Positions 8,611 to 17,479 of a stretch of 64,000 nt of DNA are shown piece after piece; position 1 is the first letter of the stretch; every line of letters starts with the position of its first letter. A program made the position numbers and the translations under genes. Location: assembly GCF_000198775.1 (NCBI RefSeq), contig NC_014722.1, forward strand, positions 2,014,357 through 2,078,356, in the 5' to 3' direction. A model generated the notes under the pieces. It was not told the origin of the DNA. It ran no database searches and worked only from the letters and a program-made list of their open reading frames with translations. The DNA is from Mycetohabitans rhizoxinica HKI 454. GTDB lineage: Bacteria > Pseudomonadota > Gammaproteobacteria > Burkholderiales > Burkholderiaceae.

Positions 8611-9507
8611 ATGGATCTGAAGCAAATGCGGTACTTCCTCGCAGTCGCACAGGAACGCAATTTCGGACGCGCCGCCCAGCGTCTGCATATTGCGCAGCCA
8701 CCATTGACGCGACATATCCATGCCCTGGAGGCGCAGCTGGGCGTCACGCTGTTCGTGCGCAGTGCGCGCGGCGCGGAGTTGACTGAGGCGGGACGCACGC
8801 TGCTCGCCGAAGTGCCCAACATCCTGGCGCTAGCCCAAAGAGCTACCGAGCAGACGCAACTCGCCGGCCAGGGGCTGATCGGACGACTGGACGTGGGCAT
8901 CTTCAGCTCCGGCGTCCTGCAGGTGATTCCGCAGTTGCTCGCCACCTTTCATACCGAACGGCCACGGATTAAGATAGGACTGCACAATCTGACCAAGGCC
9001 CAGCAGCTCGATGCGCTGCGCGAGCGCCGGATCACGATCGGCTTCAACCGGCTGGTGCCACACGATGACGACATTGCCGTCGAGAAAGTACTCGAGGAGC
9101 CGTACCTCGTCGCGCTGTACGATGGTCATCCGCTATGCAGGAAGGAGCGAATACGACTGCGCGACCTGGACGGCGAGCCGATGATCCTATACCCGAACGC
9201 GCCCGTGCATGGGCTCGCCCAAGAAATCGCGGCCGCCTTTAAGCAAGCACGTGTGACGTTGCGGGTGGAACAGGAGGTGGAGGATGTGGTGACCTGCATC
9301 GCGCTGGTGGCCAGCCGGTTCGGCGTCTGCATCACCACGGCTTCTGCCGCCAACCTGCGCTTGCCGGGCGTCACCTACCGGCCGTTGCAGTCGCGACGCA
9401 TGCGCCACATCGAACTCAGTTGCCTGTATCGGCGCGACGACGATACGCCGATTCTGCATGCATTCCTGGACGTGATCCGGCGACGCCGCCATGCCGGCAA
9501 GCACTAG
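8611..9507 (+). CDS. LysR-family transcriptional regulator of the oxalocrotonate operon
   Basis: 298 residues from MDLKQMRYFLAVA, with the LysR helix-turn-helix at about 1-60 (GRAAQRLHIAQPPLTRHIHA) and a C-terminal effector-binding domain. The ATG at 8611 is preferred over the one at 8602, because the GGG at 8599-8601 is then well spaced and the family N-terminus begins there. Domain wording (LKQMRYFLAVAQERNFGRAA) resembles regulators that sense muconate-type compounds. It is transcribed away from the operon it probably controls through the ATAC-N7-GTAT site. The inducer is unknown. Confidence 0.9.
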   Translation: MDLKQMRYFLAVAQERNFGRAAQRLHIAQPPLTRHIHALEAQLGVTLFVRSARGAELTEAGRTLLAEVPNILALAQRATEQTQLAGQGLIGRLDVGIFSSGVLQVIPQLLATFHTERPRIKIGLHNLTKAQQLDALRERRITIGFNRLVPHDDDIAVEKVLEEPYLVALYDGHPLCRKERIRLRDLDGEPMILYPNAPVHGLAQEIAAAFKQARVTLRVEQEVEDVVTCIALVASRFGVCITTASAANLRLPGVTYRPLQSRRMRHIELSCLYRRDDDTPILHAFLDVIRRRRHAGKH

Positions 9508-9515
9508 GGGTCGTT

Positions 9516-9560
9516 AACACACAATCAATGTGTTTCCATTTTGATTCTCAACGGGAATCA
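9516..9560. promoter_or_regulatory. Two inverted repeats of identical geometry before the F-box gene
   Basis: AACACA-N7-TGTGTT (9516-9534) and TGATTC-N7-GAATCA (9542-9560) each have 6-bp arms and a 7-base spacer. The second ends two bases before the ATG at 9563 and would fold over the ribosome-binding region. They could be operators, a translation-limiting hairpin, or scars of mobile DNA. Confidence 0.45.
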
Positions 9561-9562
9561 GG

Positions 9563-11095
9563 ATGGTGCGCAGACTGATGAGTGACACGCAATGGGCGAA
9601 GATCGACTATCTGTTCGCTTTCGACTATTTTATGGTGCAGCATCGCTTCGCGTTGCATGTATCTGACCTCTTACCGAGCTTGCTAATGGACTTTGATCTA
9701 AACGCCGCTTTAAACAACCAGCAAACCTATCTGTGCGCGTTGGCAGCCTGCCCGGCACCCGCCGACTCGACGCCGCCGCCATTGACGCCGTCAAGCGGTG
9801 CCCTGGCTGGCAGGTCGGCCACCGGGCCCACCACCTATCAGGACCTACCGCCCGAAGTGATTCAGCGGATCGGTGACTACGTGCCCATTCAAGACATAGG
9901 ACATTTCTCGGCAATCGATCGCCATACGTATCGTTCAATGTATGACCGGCGGCTTGTCTGGCACTATTGGCAACGTGCTAATCAAGCCACGAGCTTGGCG
10001 TCAGTCAACCAGCTGCTCGATGAGATGGAGCGCACGCTCCACCAGCCAACGCAGCAGGTCGGGCCCATTGAGTCGCTGCGCCGGCGTCTGCGCACATTGC
10101 CGCAGGCCGAGCGCGTCGACGCGTTTAAGCGAGTGTTCTCGGCCGCGAACCGCCTTCCAGAATACGGCGTGCGGATACAAAAGGTAATGCTGCTCACGTT
10201 ACGTCATCTTTTCGATAACCGTGCATTGTCTGGGCACGAGTTTCAGGAGTTGTTCGACTTTGTTCACGCAATGGCAGCGCAGCGCGGGCCCGAACAAGAA
10301 AATTTCTGGCCAGAACTGGCATACGCATTAGCGACTAGCTGGACTTGCCCATTCGACGCGTTTCTTGGGTATTATCAGGCGCTTTTCTCTCGGTTGCCAT
10401 CGTTAAGCATACCTGAGCAAGCGGCCTTGATTCCGGTATTGTGCAAAGCATTATTTTATTTTAAACCTAGAGAATGGCGCGTGAACATTCCTGAACTGCA
10501 TGCGGCTTTACGCGAACGGGCCCGGCAGCTGCCACCGTCTCATCAAGGCACATCAGTCGGCGCGTTGGCGAGTAAAATTTGGAGATTGCCGCCAGCGGAG
10601 CAATTCACGATCTACGCAGAGCTGCGCGATTGGGCCTTATCGCTGCCCGACGATCAGTGGGGAGCCGCCCTATCGCTGCCAGACGAGGAGTGGGGATCTC
10701 CGCAGTGTTTCCTAAAAGGACTCTATAGGTTGCCGCCCGAACTACGTGCGCAGGAGTTCGCGCTAATTGAGCCCCAGCTGGCGCGCGTACCCGCGGCACA
10801 GCGTGAGCAGGTGGCGCTTGGATTGCTTTTCGATATCCATCTCCATAATTTGGATAATGCGCTGGCGCAGCGGGTGTGGCAGCAGGCGTTAAGTCTGCTC
10901 AATGGCGTGGATGCGGCAACGTTCTCGCGCTTTCTTTGCAAGCTTCGGGAGAACGCTCCAATAGCTCCGCACTTTCACCAATGGCCATTGGTTAAGGCTG
11001 AGATTATCCGCTTTATACAAACCAATCAATTCTCTGAGGCGGCGCGGACACAAATCAGGAACAGTATGCCATGGCTCAAAAGTGAGTTGCCTTAA
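9563..11095 (+). CDS. F-box domain protein, candidate host-directed effector
   Basis: 510 residues. Residues about 94-137 (YQDLPPEVIQRIGDYVP onward to LVWHYW) match the eukaryotic F-box pattern: LPxEVxxxI, a hydrophobic helix pair and a terminal W. A Pro/Ser/Thr-rich linker (about 63-91) precedes it. The rest is predicted mainly helical, with recurring units that begin with LP and a basic or acidic residue (RTLPQAER, WRLPPAEQ, YRLPPELR, ARVPAAQR), resembling an armadillo- or HEAT-like scaffold. F-box proteins bind Skp1 in eukaryotic ubiquitin ligases, and in bacteria they are typically secreted effectors, for example the GALA proteins of Ralstonia. There is no signal peptide. Residues 1-20 (MSDTQWAKIDYLF) look like an IS5-type transposase start, so translation may truly begin at M24 (9632) or M42 (9686). 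DNA is AT-richer than its neighbours. The F-box is likely; delivery and target are inference. Confidence 0.75.
   Translation: MVRRLMSDTQWAKIDYLFAFDYFMVQHRFALHVSDLLPSLLMDFDLNAALNNQQTYLCALAACPAPADSTPPPLTPSSGALAGRSATGPTTYQDLPPEVIQRIGDYVPIQDIGHFSAIDRHTYRSMYDRRLVWHYWQRANQATSLASVNQLLDEMERTLHQPTQQVGPIESLRRRLRTLPQAERVDAFKRVFSAANRLPEYGVRIQKVMLLTLRHLFDNRALSGHEFQELFDFVHAMAAQRGPEQENFWPELAYALATSWTCPFDAFLGYYQALFSRLPSLSIPEQAALIPVLCKALFYFKPREWRVNIPELHAALRERARQLPPSHQGTSVGALASKIWRLPPAEQFTIYAELRDWALSLPDDQWGAALSLPDEEWGSPQCFLKGLYRLPPELRAQEFALIEPQLARVPAAQREQVALGLLFDIHLHNLDNALAQRVWQQALSLLNGVDAATFSRFLCKLRENAPIAPHFHQWPLVKAEIIRFIQTNQFSEAARTQIRNSMPWLKSELP
10634..10699 (+). repeat. 33-bp tandem duplication inside the F-box gene
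   Basis: Units 10634-10666 and 10667-10699 encode ALSLPDDQWGA and ALSLPDEEWGS. The copies differ at only a few bases, so the in-frame duplication is recent. It lengthens the helical repeat region by 11 residues. Confidence 0.85.
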
Positions 11096-11195
11096 CAGCA
11101 GCTTCGGCACGCACAACTTGGCCGGCTGCAACGTCAGGCTGACGCTAGGCCAGCCATCATTGACATTGCCGCAATACTGTGATTCCATTGTCCAC

Positions 11196-11288
11196 ATGAA
11201 CCGCGCACCGATCCGTCTATCGCTACGACTACTAGCCTGCTTGTTCGGGCTAGGTCTGTTGGCGCGCGTTTCATGGCAGCTTCATTAA
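11196..11288 (+). CDS. Candidate leucine-rich leader peptide upstream of leuA
   Basis: A 30-codon ORF (MNRAPIRLSLRLLACLFG, ...) with nine leucines, five of them the codon CTA, which is scarce in this GC-rich genome. Four CTA codons fall within residues 8-13. The E. coli leuL leader likewise uses rare CUA leucine codons to sense charged tRNA-Leu. The ORF ends 124 bases before leuA on the same strand. A 6-bp hairpin (11232-11237 with 11248-11253) overlaps the CTA cluster and would be opened by a stalled ribosome. No ribosome site stands out. It could instead be a chance hydrophobic peptide. Confidence 0.5.
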   Translation: MNRAPIRLSLRLLACLFGLGLLARVSWQLH

Positions 11289-11326
11289 CGAAGCCTCCCT
11301 GAATCCCCTGATTTGACTACCTGGCC

Positions 11327-11391
11327 CCGGTAACCGACCGGCGGTCTTGTTCGTCCATGCCTTCCGGTCGCCATGCCGGCCCGATGTTTTT
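11327..11391 (+). promoter_or_regulatory. leuA: Possible leuA attenuator: mutually exclusive stems and T5
   Basis: Segments CCGGT (11327-11331), CGACCGG (11335-11341), CCGGTCG (11364-11370) and CGGCC (11377-11381) can pair 1:2, 2:3 or 3:4, with TTTTT at 11387-11391 after segment 4. This is the logic of a leader attenuator. Against it, stem 3:4 is short and segment 1 lies about 90 bases beyond the CTA cluster, farther than in classical cases. Confidence 0.4.
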
Positions 11392-11412
11392 CGACCCTTG
11401 GCGAGACGAACC

Positions 11413-13140
11413 ATGCTGAAAGACCCTTCAATTAAATACCGTCCTTTTACGCCGATCAAGCTGCCGGATCGTGTCTGGCCCACGCGCACGATCACCCGCG
11501 CGCCAATCTGGATGAGCACCGATTTGCGCGACGGCAACCAGGCGCTGTTCGATCCGATGGACGCCAAGCGTAAGATGCGTCTGTTCAAGACGCTGGTCGC
11601 CATTGGTTTTAAAGAGATCGAAGTCGCATTCCCCTCCGCCTCCGAAACGGATTTCAACTTCGTGCGTGAGCTGATCGAAGGCGGCCACATCCCCGATGAT
11701 GTGACAATCGAAGTGCTCACACAGGCGCGCGAAGACTTGATCGAGCGTACGTTCGCGTCGCTGTACGGGGTCCCGCGTGCGATCGTCCACCTGTACAACG
11801 CCACGGCGCCGGCATTTCGCCGCATCGTATTCGGCACTGACCGCCATGGCGTACGACAACTGACGGAGCGGGCCGCCCGCTTGATCAAGCAACTCGCGGA
11901 CGCGGCGCCTCAAACGCAGTTCACGCTGCAATACAGTCCGGAGACTTTTACCGCGACCGAGTTGGACTTCGCCAAGGAAGTCTGCGATGCGGTGTTCGAC
12001 ATCTGGCAGCCAAGCCCCGAGCACAAAGCCATCGTCAACCTGCCCGCCACCGTCGAGATTGGGACACCGAATTTCTACGCGGACCAGATCGAATGGATGC
12101 ATCGTCACCTGGCGCGGCGGGACTCGCTGATCCTGTCCGTGCATCCGCATAACGACCGCGGCACGGCCGTCGCCGCAGCAGAACTCGCGGTCATGGCCGG
12201 CGCGGACCGGATTGAAGGATGCCTGTTCGGCAACGGCGAGCGCACGGGTAACGTCGATCTCGTGACACTCGCGCTGAACCTGTATACGCAGGGCGTCGAT
12301 CCGGGCCTGGACTTTTCGCAGATCAACGAGATCGCGCGCACCGCCGAAGCCTGTACCCAACTGCCTGTGCATCCACGCCACCCATACGCTGGTGACCTGG
12401 TGTTCACCGCGTTCTCGGGCTCCCACCAGGATGCAATCAAGAAAGGCTTCGCCGCGCAGCAGGCCAATACCGTCTGGGAAGTCCCTTACCTGCCCGTCGA
12501 TCCGGGCGACCTGGGCCGCACCTATGACTCGATCATCCGCGTCAACAGTCAATCCGGTAAGGGCGGTATCGCCTACCTGCTCGAACAGGGCTATGGCATC
12601 GCGCTGCCACGGCGATTGCAAGTCGATTTCAGTGCCGCGGTACAGCGGCACACCGACGACAGCGGCCAGGAGGTCAGCGCCGCACAAATCTGGACGCTGT
12701 TCCAGCAGGAATATGCGCGCAACGATGCGCCGCTGCGCTACATCGGCCATGAATTGTCCAAGCACGAGGGCGGCGAATTCATCGCCGTCACGGTCCAGAT
12801 TCATGACCTCCAACAGATTCTGACGGGCACGGGCAACGGTCCGCTCGATGCACTGATGCACGCGCTGCGCACGCCGCTGCACATCCAGCATTATGAGGAA
12901 CGCGCGTTAACGCAGGGCGCTGACGCGCAGGCCATCGCGATCGCCGAACTGGCCGGCCCCGGCGTATGCGGCAGCGCGTTTGGCGTCGGCATCGATGCGA
13001 ACCTGACGACTGCGTCGATCCGCGCAGTCGTGAATGGCGTGAATCGAGCGTATGCGCGCTGTGACGCCACAGGGCAACGCACGTTCTTCGATGCCGCACA
13101 GCGGGCATCGGCCAACGCCGGCATCAGCCGGGCTGCGTAA
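11413..13140 (+). CDS. leuA: 2-isopropylmalate synthase (long form)
   Basis: 575 residues from [20 protein letters not shown] at 11413. It condenses acetyl-CoA with 2-oxoisovalerate, the first committed step of leucine synthesis. The catalytic TIM barrel carries [14 protein letters not shown] and the metal site [20 protein letters not shown] is also typical. The C-terminal third (about 430-575) is the regulatory LeuA dimer domain that binds leucine. Its size matches the roughly 560-600-residue class rather than the 510-residue class. It lies apart from leuCDB (28.6-32.1 kb), so separate control, perhaps by the leader upstream, is expected. Confidence 0.95.
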   Translation: MLKDPSIKYRPFTPIKLPDRVWPTRTITRAPIWMSTDLRDGNQALFDPMDAKRKMRLFKTLVAIGFKEIEVAFPSASETDFNFVRELIEGGHIPDDVTIEVLTQAREDLIERTFASLYGVPRAIVHLYNATAPAFRRIVFGTDRHGVRQLTERAARLIKQLADAAPQTQFTLQYSPETFTATELDFAKEVCDAVFDIWQPSPEHKAIVNLPATVEIGTPNFYADQIEWMHRHLARRDSLILSVHPHNDRGTAVAAAELAVMAGADRIEGCLFGNGERTGNVDLVTLALNLYTQGVDPGLDFSQINEIARTAEACTQLPVHPRHPYAGDLVFTAFSGSHQDAIKKGFAAQQANTVWEVPYLPVDPGDLGRTYDSIIRVNSQSGKGGIAYLLEQGYGIALPRRLQVDFSAAVQRHTDDSGQEVSAAQIWTLFQQEYARNDAPLRYIGHELSKHEGGEFIAVTVQIHDLQQILTGTGNGPLDALMHALRTPLHIQHYEERALTQGADAQAIAIAELAGPGVCGSAFGVGIDANLTTASIRAVVNGVNRAYARCDATGQRTFFDAAQRASANAGISRAA

Positions 13141-13450
13141 CACCCCGGCTCAACGCATGGACGAGCGCCCAGCAACGCGATACACCGAGTTGCGCTCCGA
13201 GTATCGCCTTCGCATTAAGTGCCGCTTTCGCGCTGCGTATTGCGACAGGTGCAGTCTCGTTGCGGCACCCGTCGCGCAGCGCGCGGCACGCATCGTGTCC
13301 AACGCGGCGCAATGCCGCAATGAACAGAAACAATCGTCACGGAACGGTAGCCCGATACCCGTGGTCCAACCTCCATCATTTGGCATCGCCGCCCGGCGGC
13401 ATTCCCTTGCCGGCAGCCAGCATTGCAAAAACCTTGCAGACACCCAGCGC
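13141..13450. other. Intergenic stretch after leuA
   Basis: 310 GC-rich bases. I see no gene, terminator with a T tract or clear repeat here. Confidence 0.5.
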
Positions 13451-13702
13451 ATGAACGCCGATACCGTCAATACGCCGTCACCGCGCAAGCCATTGTTGCG
13501 CCGACTGTTGAGCCACCATGAGATAGCCACGCTGTTGCTGTTGCTACACGCGCCAGCCGGCGCGCTCGCTGCCAAGCCGGATGTCGCCACGCTGGCGGAG
13601 GCCGGCCTAGTGCGCATCGTCGATTCGTCGGAGAGCGGATCGCACGTCGAGCTCACTGCCGAAGGCAATGCGGTACTGCGCACGTTGACTGCATCGCGCT
13701 GA
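13451..13702 (+). CDS. Small conserved-looking protein, winged-helix-like
   Basis: 83 residues from ATG 13451. The core SHHEIATLLLLLHAP, then LAEAGLVRIVDSSESG and HVELTAEGNAVLRTL has the helix-helix-wing layout of MarR/PadR-type domains, but it is too short to assign. No signal peptide. It is likely a real gene because its codon use and base composition match its neighbours. Function unknown. Confidence 0.55.
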   Translation: MNADTVNTPSPRKPLLRRLLSHHEIATLLLLLHAPAGALAAKPDVATLAEAGLVRIVDSSESGSHVELTAEGNAVLRTLTASR

Positions 13703-13788
13703 CCGCGCCATCAGCGTCCTGGACATCACGGGGACGTCGCAGCGGATCTGGCCACGCGCCGCCGCGATGCCAACCCGCCGCCGCCGAG

Positions 13789-14087
13789 TTGGCACACGAG
13801 CAGCCTGACCAGCCTCAATGCGTAGCCGCCGAGTTTTATCATAAGGGTTCGGATGTCATGCAGGTGGTCGATCAGCAACGCCAGCAACTGATCGATTTCA
13901 TTGCGCGCGTGCTTGCGCAGCAAACCGACAAGCGCAACGCGACACGCATGGCGCGCCATTGCATGCTGCTGCTCGACGGGGCGATCGTCGCGACGCAGAC
14001 GAGGGGCGGACCGGCGCCACAATGGAAGCGTGGGACATTGCCCGGCAATGGTTGTCGGCAACCGACGCGTCGCGCAAGCTCGCCTGA
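13789..14087 (+). pseudogene. TetR-family regulator remnant (C-terminal part)
   Basis: DQQRQQLIDFIARVLAQ, then ARHCMLLLDGAIVATQTRG is typical of the ligand-binding C-terminus of TetR regulators. After GGPAP the frame is lost. The expected ending EAWDIARQWLSATDASRKLA continues in another frame and stops at 14087. The N-terminal DNA-binding half is absent. It is a dead fragment beside metZ. Confidence 0.6.
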
Positions 14088-14136
14088 GCGGGCGCACAAC
14101 GTGGGCGCGGCGACGCGGGCCTGTCGGTGGCGACGC

Positions 14137-15357
14137 TCAGCCGTTCAGGCCACGCTCCAGGTCGCGCTTTAGGTCATCGACTCCTTCAAGACCGACCGAC
14201 ATCCGAATCAAACCTTCGGTGATACCGGCAGCCGCTCGGGCTTGCGGCGTAATCCGCGCATGCGTGGTGGTCGCTGGATGGGTCAGCGTGGTGCGCGTAT
14301 CGCCAAGGTTACCCGTGATCGAGCAGATCCTCGTGCCGTCGATCACGCGCCATGCATTGGCGCGCAGCTGCTCGGGTGAATCACCCTTAAGCTCAAACGA
14401 TACGATCGCGCCGCCGGCACGCTGCTGACGCCGTGCAAGCACGTGCTGCGGATGCGACTGGAGCCCCGGATAGAAGACCCGGTTCACCGCGGGATGCGCC
14501 TCGAGCCAACGCGCTAGCTCGAGTGCGTTGGCGCACTGCCGCTCGAGTCGCACGTGCAGCGTCTCCATGCCCTTAAGCAGCACCCATGCGTTGAACGCAG
14601 ATAGCGTCGGGCCGGCACTGCGCACAAACGGGAACACCTTTTCCATCAACAGCTGGCGCGGCCCGACCAGCGCGCCGCCGAGCACACGACCTTGGCCGTC
14701 CAGGTACTTGGTGGCCGAGTGCATCACCACATCTGCCCCGAGCTTCAGCGGCTGCTGCAACGCCGGGCTGCAGAAGCAGTTGTCAACGACGAACAACGCC
14801 CCTGCCTGCTTCGCGATCCGGCTCACCGCTTCGATGTCCGACACTTCGGTGAGCGGATTAGACGGCGTCTCCACGAAAAACATCCGCGTGGCGGGCGTCA
14901 CCGCGTCGCGCCAGGCCTGCAGGTCGGACGGGTCGACGAACGTCGTCGTGATGCCCAGCCGCGGCAGCATCTGGGCGAACATACCGAGCGTCGAGCCGAA
15001 TAGGCTCCGGGAACTGACAATGTGTTCTCCGGCCTGCAGCACCGACAATACGATTGACAGGATAGCGCTCATGCCGGAAGCGGTCGCGATGCAAGCCTCG
15101 CCGCCTTCGAGCGCCGCCAGACGGTCCTGAAACATCGATACCGTCGGATTTGTGAAGCGCGAATAAGTGAAGCTGTTTTCGGAGTCGGCAAAGCGCTCGG
15201 CGGCCTGCGCCGCGCTGTCGAAACAAAAGCTCGAAGTCAGCAGCAACGCTTCAGAGTGCTCGTTGAACGGCGTGCGCCGCGTACCGGCACGCACCGCCAG
15301 CGTATCGCTGGACAATCCTTGCAGATCCCCGTCGTGCGGATGGAGAAAATCGTTCAT
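14137..15357 (-). CDS. metZ: O-succinylhomoserine sulfhydrylase
   Basis: 406 residues. A PLP enzyme of the Cys/Met metabolism family that makes homocysteine from O-succinylhomoserine and sulfide. Seen: TYSRFTNPTVSMFQDRLAAL, GMSAILSIVLS, and the PLP lysine in VMHSATKYLDGQGR. MetZ rather than MetB is suggested by the DTLAVRAGTRRTPFNEHSEA opening and by the purF-metZ neighbourhood seen in beta- and gammaproteobacteria. ATG 15357 is chosen by homology; upstream in-frame codons overlap the purF end. It is the last gene of the long minus-strand series. Confidence 0.92.
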   Translation of the reverse strand: MNDFLHPHDGDLQGLSSDTLAVRAGTRRTPFNEHSEALLLTSSFCFDSAAQAAERFADSENSFTYSRFTNPTVSMFQDRLAALEGGEACIATASGMSAILSIVLSVLQAGEHIVSSRSLFGSTLGMFAQMLPRLGITTTFVDPSDLQAWRDAVTPATRMFFVETPSNPLTEVSDIEAVSRIAKQAGALFVVDNCFCSPALQQPLKLGADVVMHSATKYLDGQGRVLGGALVGPRQLLMEKVFPFVRSAGPTLSAFNAWVLLKGMETLHVRLERQCANALELARWLEAHPAVNRVFYPGLQSHPQHVLARRQQRAGGAIVSFELKGDSPEQLRANAWRVIDGTRICSITGNLGDTRTTLTHPATTTHARITPQARAAAGITEGLIRMSVGLEGVDDLKRDLERGLNG

Positions 15358-15385
15358 GGATAACGTTCGCCGATGGGTTGCGTGC

Positions 15386-16921
15386 TCATTCAACCGCCAA
15401 ATGCAGGTGCAGTTGTGAGCGGTCGTTGCCTTCGCCGGCCGCATCACGGTCCGACTGTGACGCCAGATTGAGCCGCACCCGTTCGATCTTGCTCAGATAT
15501 TCGGTCGTCACGTCGCCGGTGATGTAGTGGCCGTCGAAGCACGATGCCTCGAAATTTTGCAGTTGCGGATTCGTGTCACGCACCGCCTGCTTCATGTCCT
15601 CGACGTCCTGGTAGACGAGCGCATCGGCGCCGATGATCTGCGCCACTTCCTGGTCGGTCCGACCGTGCGCCACCAATTCAGCCCGGGTCGGCATATCGAT
15701 GCCATACACATTCGGGAACCGCACTGGCGGTGCCGCCGAAGCAAAGATCACCTTGTTCGCGCCGGCGTCGCGCGCCATTTGCACGATCTCCTGTGACGTG
15801 GTGCCGCGCACGATCGAGTCGTCGACGATCAACACGTTACGGCCCTTGAACTCGACCGCCATCGCGTTGAGCTTTTGACGCACCGACTTCTTGCGCACTG
15901 CCTGGCCAGGCATGATGAAGGTGCGGCCAACATAGCGGTTCTTGAAGAACCCCTCGCGATATTCGATGTTGAGCTTCTTGGCGACCTGCATCGCCGCCGG
16001 CCGCGACGAATCAGGAATCGGCATCACGACATCAATTTGCACGCCGGGCAGCGTGCGCTTGATCTTCTCGGCCAAGTAATCGCCCATGCGCAGCCGCGCG
16101 TCGTAGACGGGCACGCCATCGAGCACCGAGTCGGGCCGCGCCAGGTAGACCAGTTCGAAGATACACGGGTTTAGGCTAGGATACTGCGCACATTGCTTGG
16201 CGTGCAACGTGCCATCCATACCGATGAACACGGCTTCGCCGGGCGCCACGTCCCGTACAAATTCGAAACCGATGCCCTCGAGCGCGACCGATTCGGACGC
16301 GATTATCCATTCGGTGCCCTGCGCGGTGTCGTGCTTGCCGATGGCCAGTGGCCGAATTCCATGCGGATCGCGAAACGCCAGCAATCCGTATCCGGCAATC
16401 AACGCGACAATCGCATAAGAGCCCTTTACGCGCCGATGCACCCCGGACACCGCCTTGAAAATCGCGTCGGGCTCCAGCGAGAATCCGGTCGTGGCCAACT
16501 GCAACTCGTGTGCGAGCACGTTAAGCAGCACCTCGGAATCGGAACTCGTGTTGATGTGCCGGCGGTCGATGCGGAACATTTCGTCCTTGAGTTGTTCCCA
16601 GTTCGTTACGTTGCCGTTGTGCGCGAGGATGACGCCGAACGGTGCATTCACGTAGAACGGCTGGGCCTCCTCCGCACTGCTCGCCGAGCCGGCGGTCGGG
16701 TAGCGGACTTGGCCGATCCCGCAGTTGCCGGGCAGCGAGCGCATGTTGCGCGTACGGAACACGTCGCGCACCATGCCGTTTGCCTTATGCATGTGGAACG
16801 TGCTGCCGTTGGCCGTCGCAATGCCGGCCGCATCCTGGCCGCGATGCTGCAACAGTAGCAGGCTGTCATAGATTAGCTGATTGACGGGAGACTGGGAAAT
16901 TACGCCTACGATGCCGCACAT
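15386..16921 (-). CDS. purF: Amidophosphoribosyltransferase
   Basis: 511 residues. First step of purine synthesis: glutamine plus PRPP to phosphoribosylamine. The N-terminal nucleophile Cys2 follows Met (MCGIVGVISQSPVNQ), the glutaminase domain has LLLLQHRGQDAAGIATANG and LAHNGNVTN, and the PRPP-binding loop is VLIVDDSIVRGTTS. Length is as usual for the proteobacterial enzyme. cvpA lies 36 bases upstream, the pairing known from E. coli. Confidence 0.97.
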   Translation of the reverse strand: MCGIVGVISQSPVNQLIYDSLLLLQHRGQDAAGIATANGSTFHMHKANGMVRDVFRTRNMRSLPGNCGIGQVRYPTAGSASSAEEAQPFYVNAPFGVILAHNGNVTNWEQLKDEMFRIDRRHINTSSDSEVLLNVLAHELQLATTGFSLEPDAIFKAVSGVHRRVKGSYAIVALIAGYGLLAFRDPHGIRPLAIGKHDTAQGTEWIIASESVALEGIGFEFVRDVAPGEAVFIGMDGTLHAKQCAQYPSLNPCIFELVYLARPDSVLDGVPVYDARLRMGDYLAEKIKRTLPGVQIDVVMPIPDSSRPAAMQVAKKLNIEYREGFFKNRYVGRTFIMPGQAVRKKSVRQKLNAMAVEFKGRNVLIVDDSIVRGTTSQEIVQMARDAGANKVIFASAAPPVRFPNVYGIDMPTRAELVAHGRTDQEVAQIIGADALVYQDVEDMKQAVRDTNPQLQNFEASCFDGHYITGDVTTEYLSKIERVRLNLASQSDRDAAGEGNDRSQLHLHLAVE

Positions 16922-16957
16922 GGCATGTCCTTCAAAGAAATTGAATCCGGGTGCCGC

Positions 16958-17464
16958 TCAGAAATGCACGTACGCTGCGATCGCGGCCGGCAGGAACGGT
17001 TTCAGTTCGCGCACACCATGCTCGGCGTAAGGCCTGAACATCGCGTTGCGCCAAAAATCTTGTCGCGGCAGCTCGGTCAATCCGGCGACCGCCACCAATA
17101 CGAGTACCAGCAGCACGCCTCGTATCAGCCCAAATAGTATGCCCAACGTGCGATCGACGCCGCGCAGCCCGCCGGCGTCGGCAAGCCGGGTAAGCAGCGC
17201 ACCGATCACGCCAGAGACAACCAGTACAGCCGCCGCCAAGCCGAAGAACACAACCCAGTACTGCGTCAGCACGCCGCCAGGCCAGTTCGCCGGCACATAG
17301 CCCGCCAGTGCGGGTGCATAGATCGCGGCGACAATGAACGCGACGATCCACCCAACCAGGCCGAATACCTCCGCCAGCAGCCCCCGCCACATTCCGCGCA
17401 GCGCCGACAGGCCAATGAGCGCGACCACGGCGTAGTCGAAAGCGGTCAACGTCGCGTCCGTCAC
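16958..17464 (-). CDS. cvpA: CvpA family membrane protein
   Basis: 168 residues with four hydrophobic segments (about 9-28, 32-52, 66-92 and 105-127) and the family opening FDYAVVALIGLSALRGMWRG. It lies directly before purF, as in E. coli, where cvpA is needed for colicin V export and is linked to envelope integrity. Its molecular role is not settled. Confidence 0.9.
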   Translation of the reverse strand: MTDATLTAFDYAVVALIGLSALRGMWRGLLAEVFGLVGWIVAFIVAAIYAPALAGYVPANWPGGVLTQYWVVFFGLAAAVLVVSGVIGALLTRLADAGGLRGVDRTLGILFGLIRGVLLVLVLVAVAGLTELPRQDFWRNAMFRPYAEHGVRELKPFLPAAIAAYVHF

Positions 17465-17479
17465 TTCGTCAGCCGCCCT

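Noticed and set aside
9500..9563. hrpII-type box (TTCG-N16-TTCG) for the F-box gene
   Set aside because: I searched the upstream region by eye and found no such pair.
11082..11195. A longer, 68-residue version of the leuA leader ORF
   Set aside because: The added N-terminal part overlaps the end of the F-box gene, lacks Leu/CTA bias and has no ribosome site; the 30-codon version is the meaningful unit.
11428..12891. A 487-codon open frame on the minus strand inside leuA
   Set aside because: Its composition (many Arg, Asp, His) is the antisense shadow of a GC-rich gene; leuA on the plus strand has every family motif.
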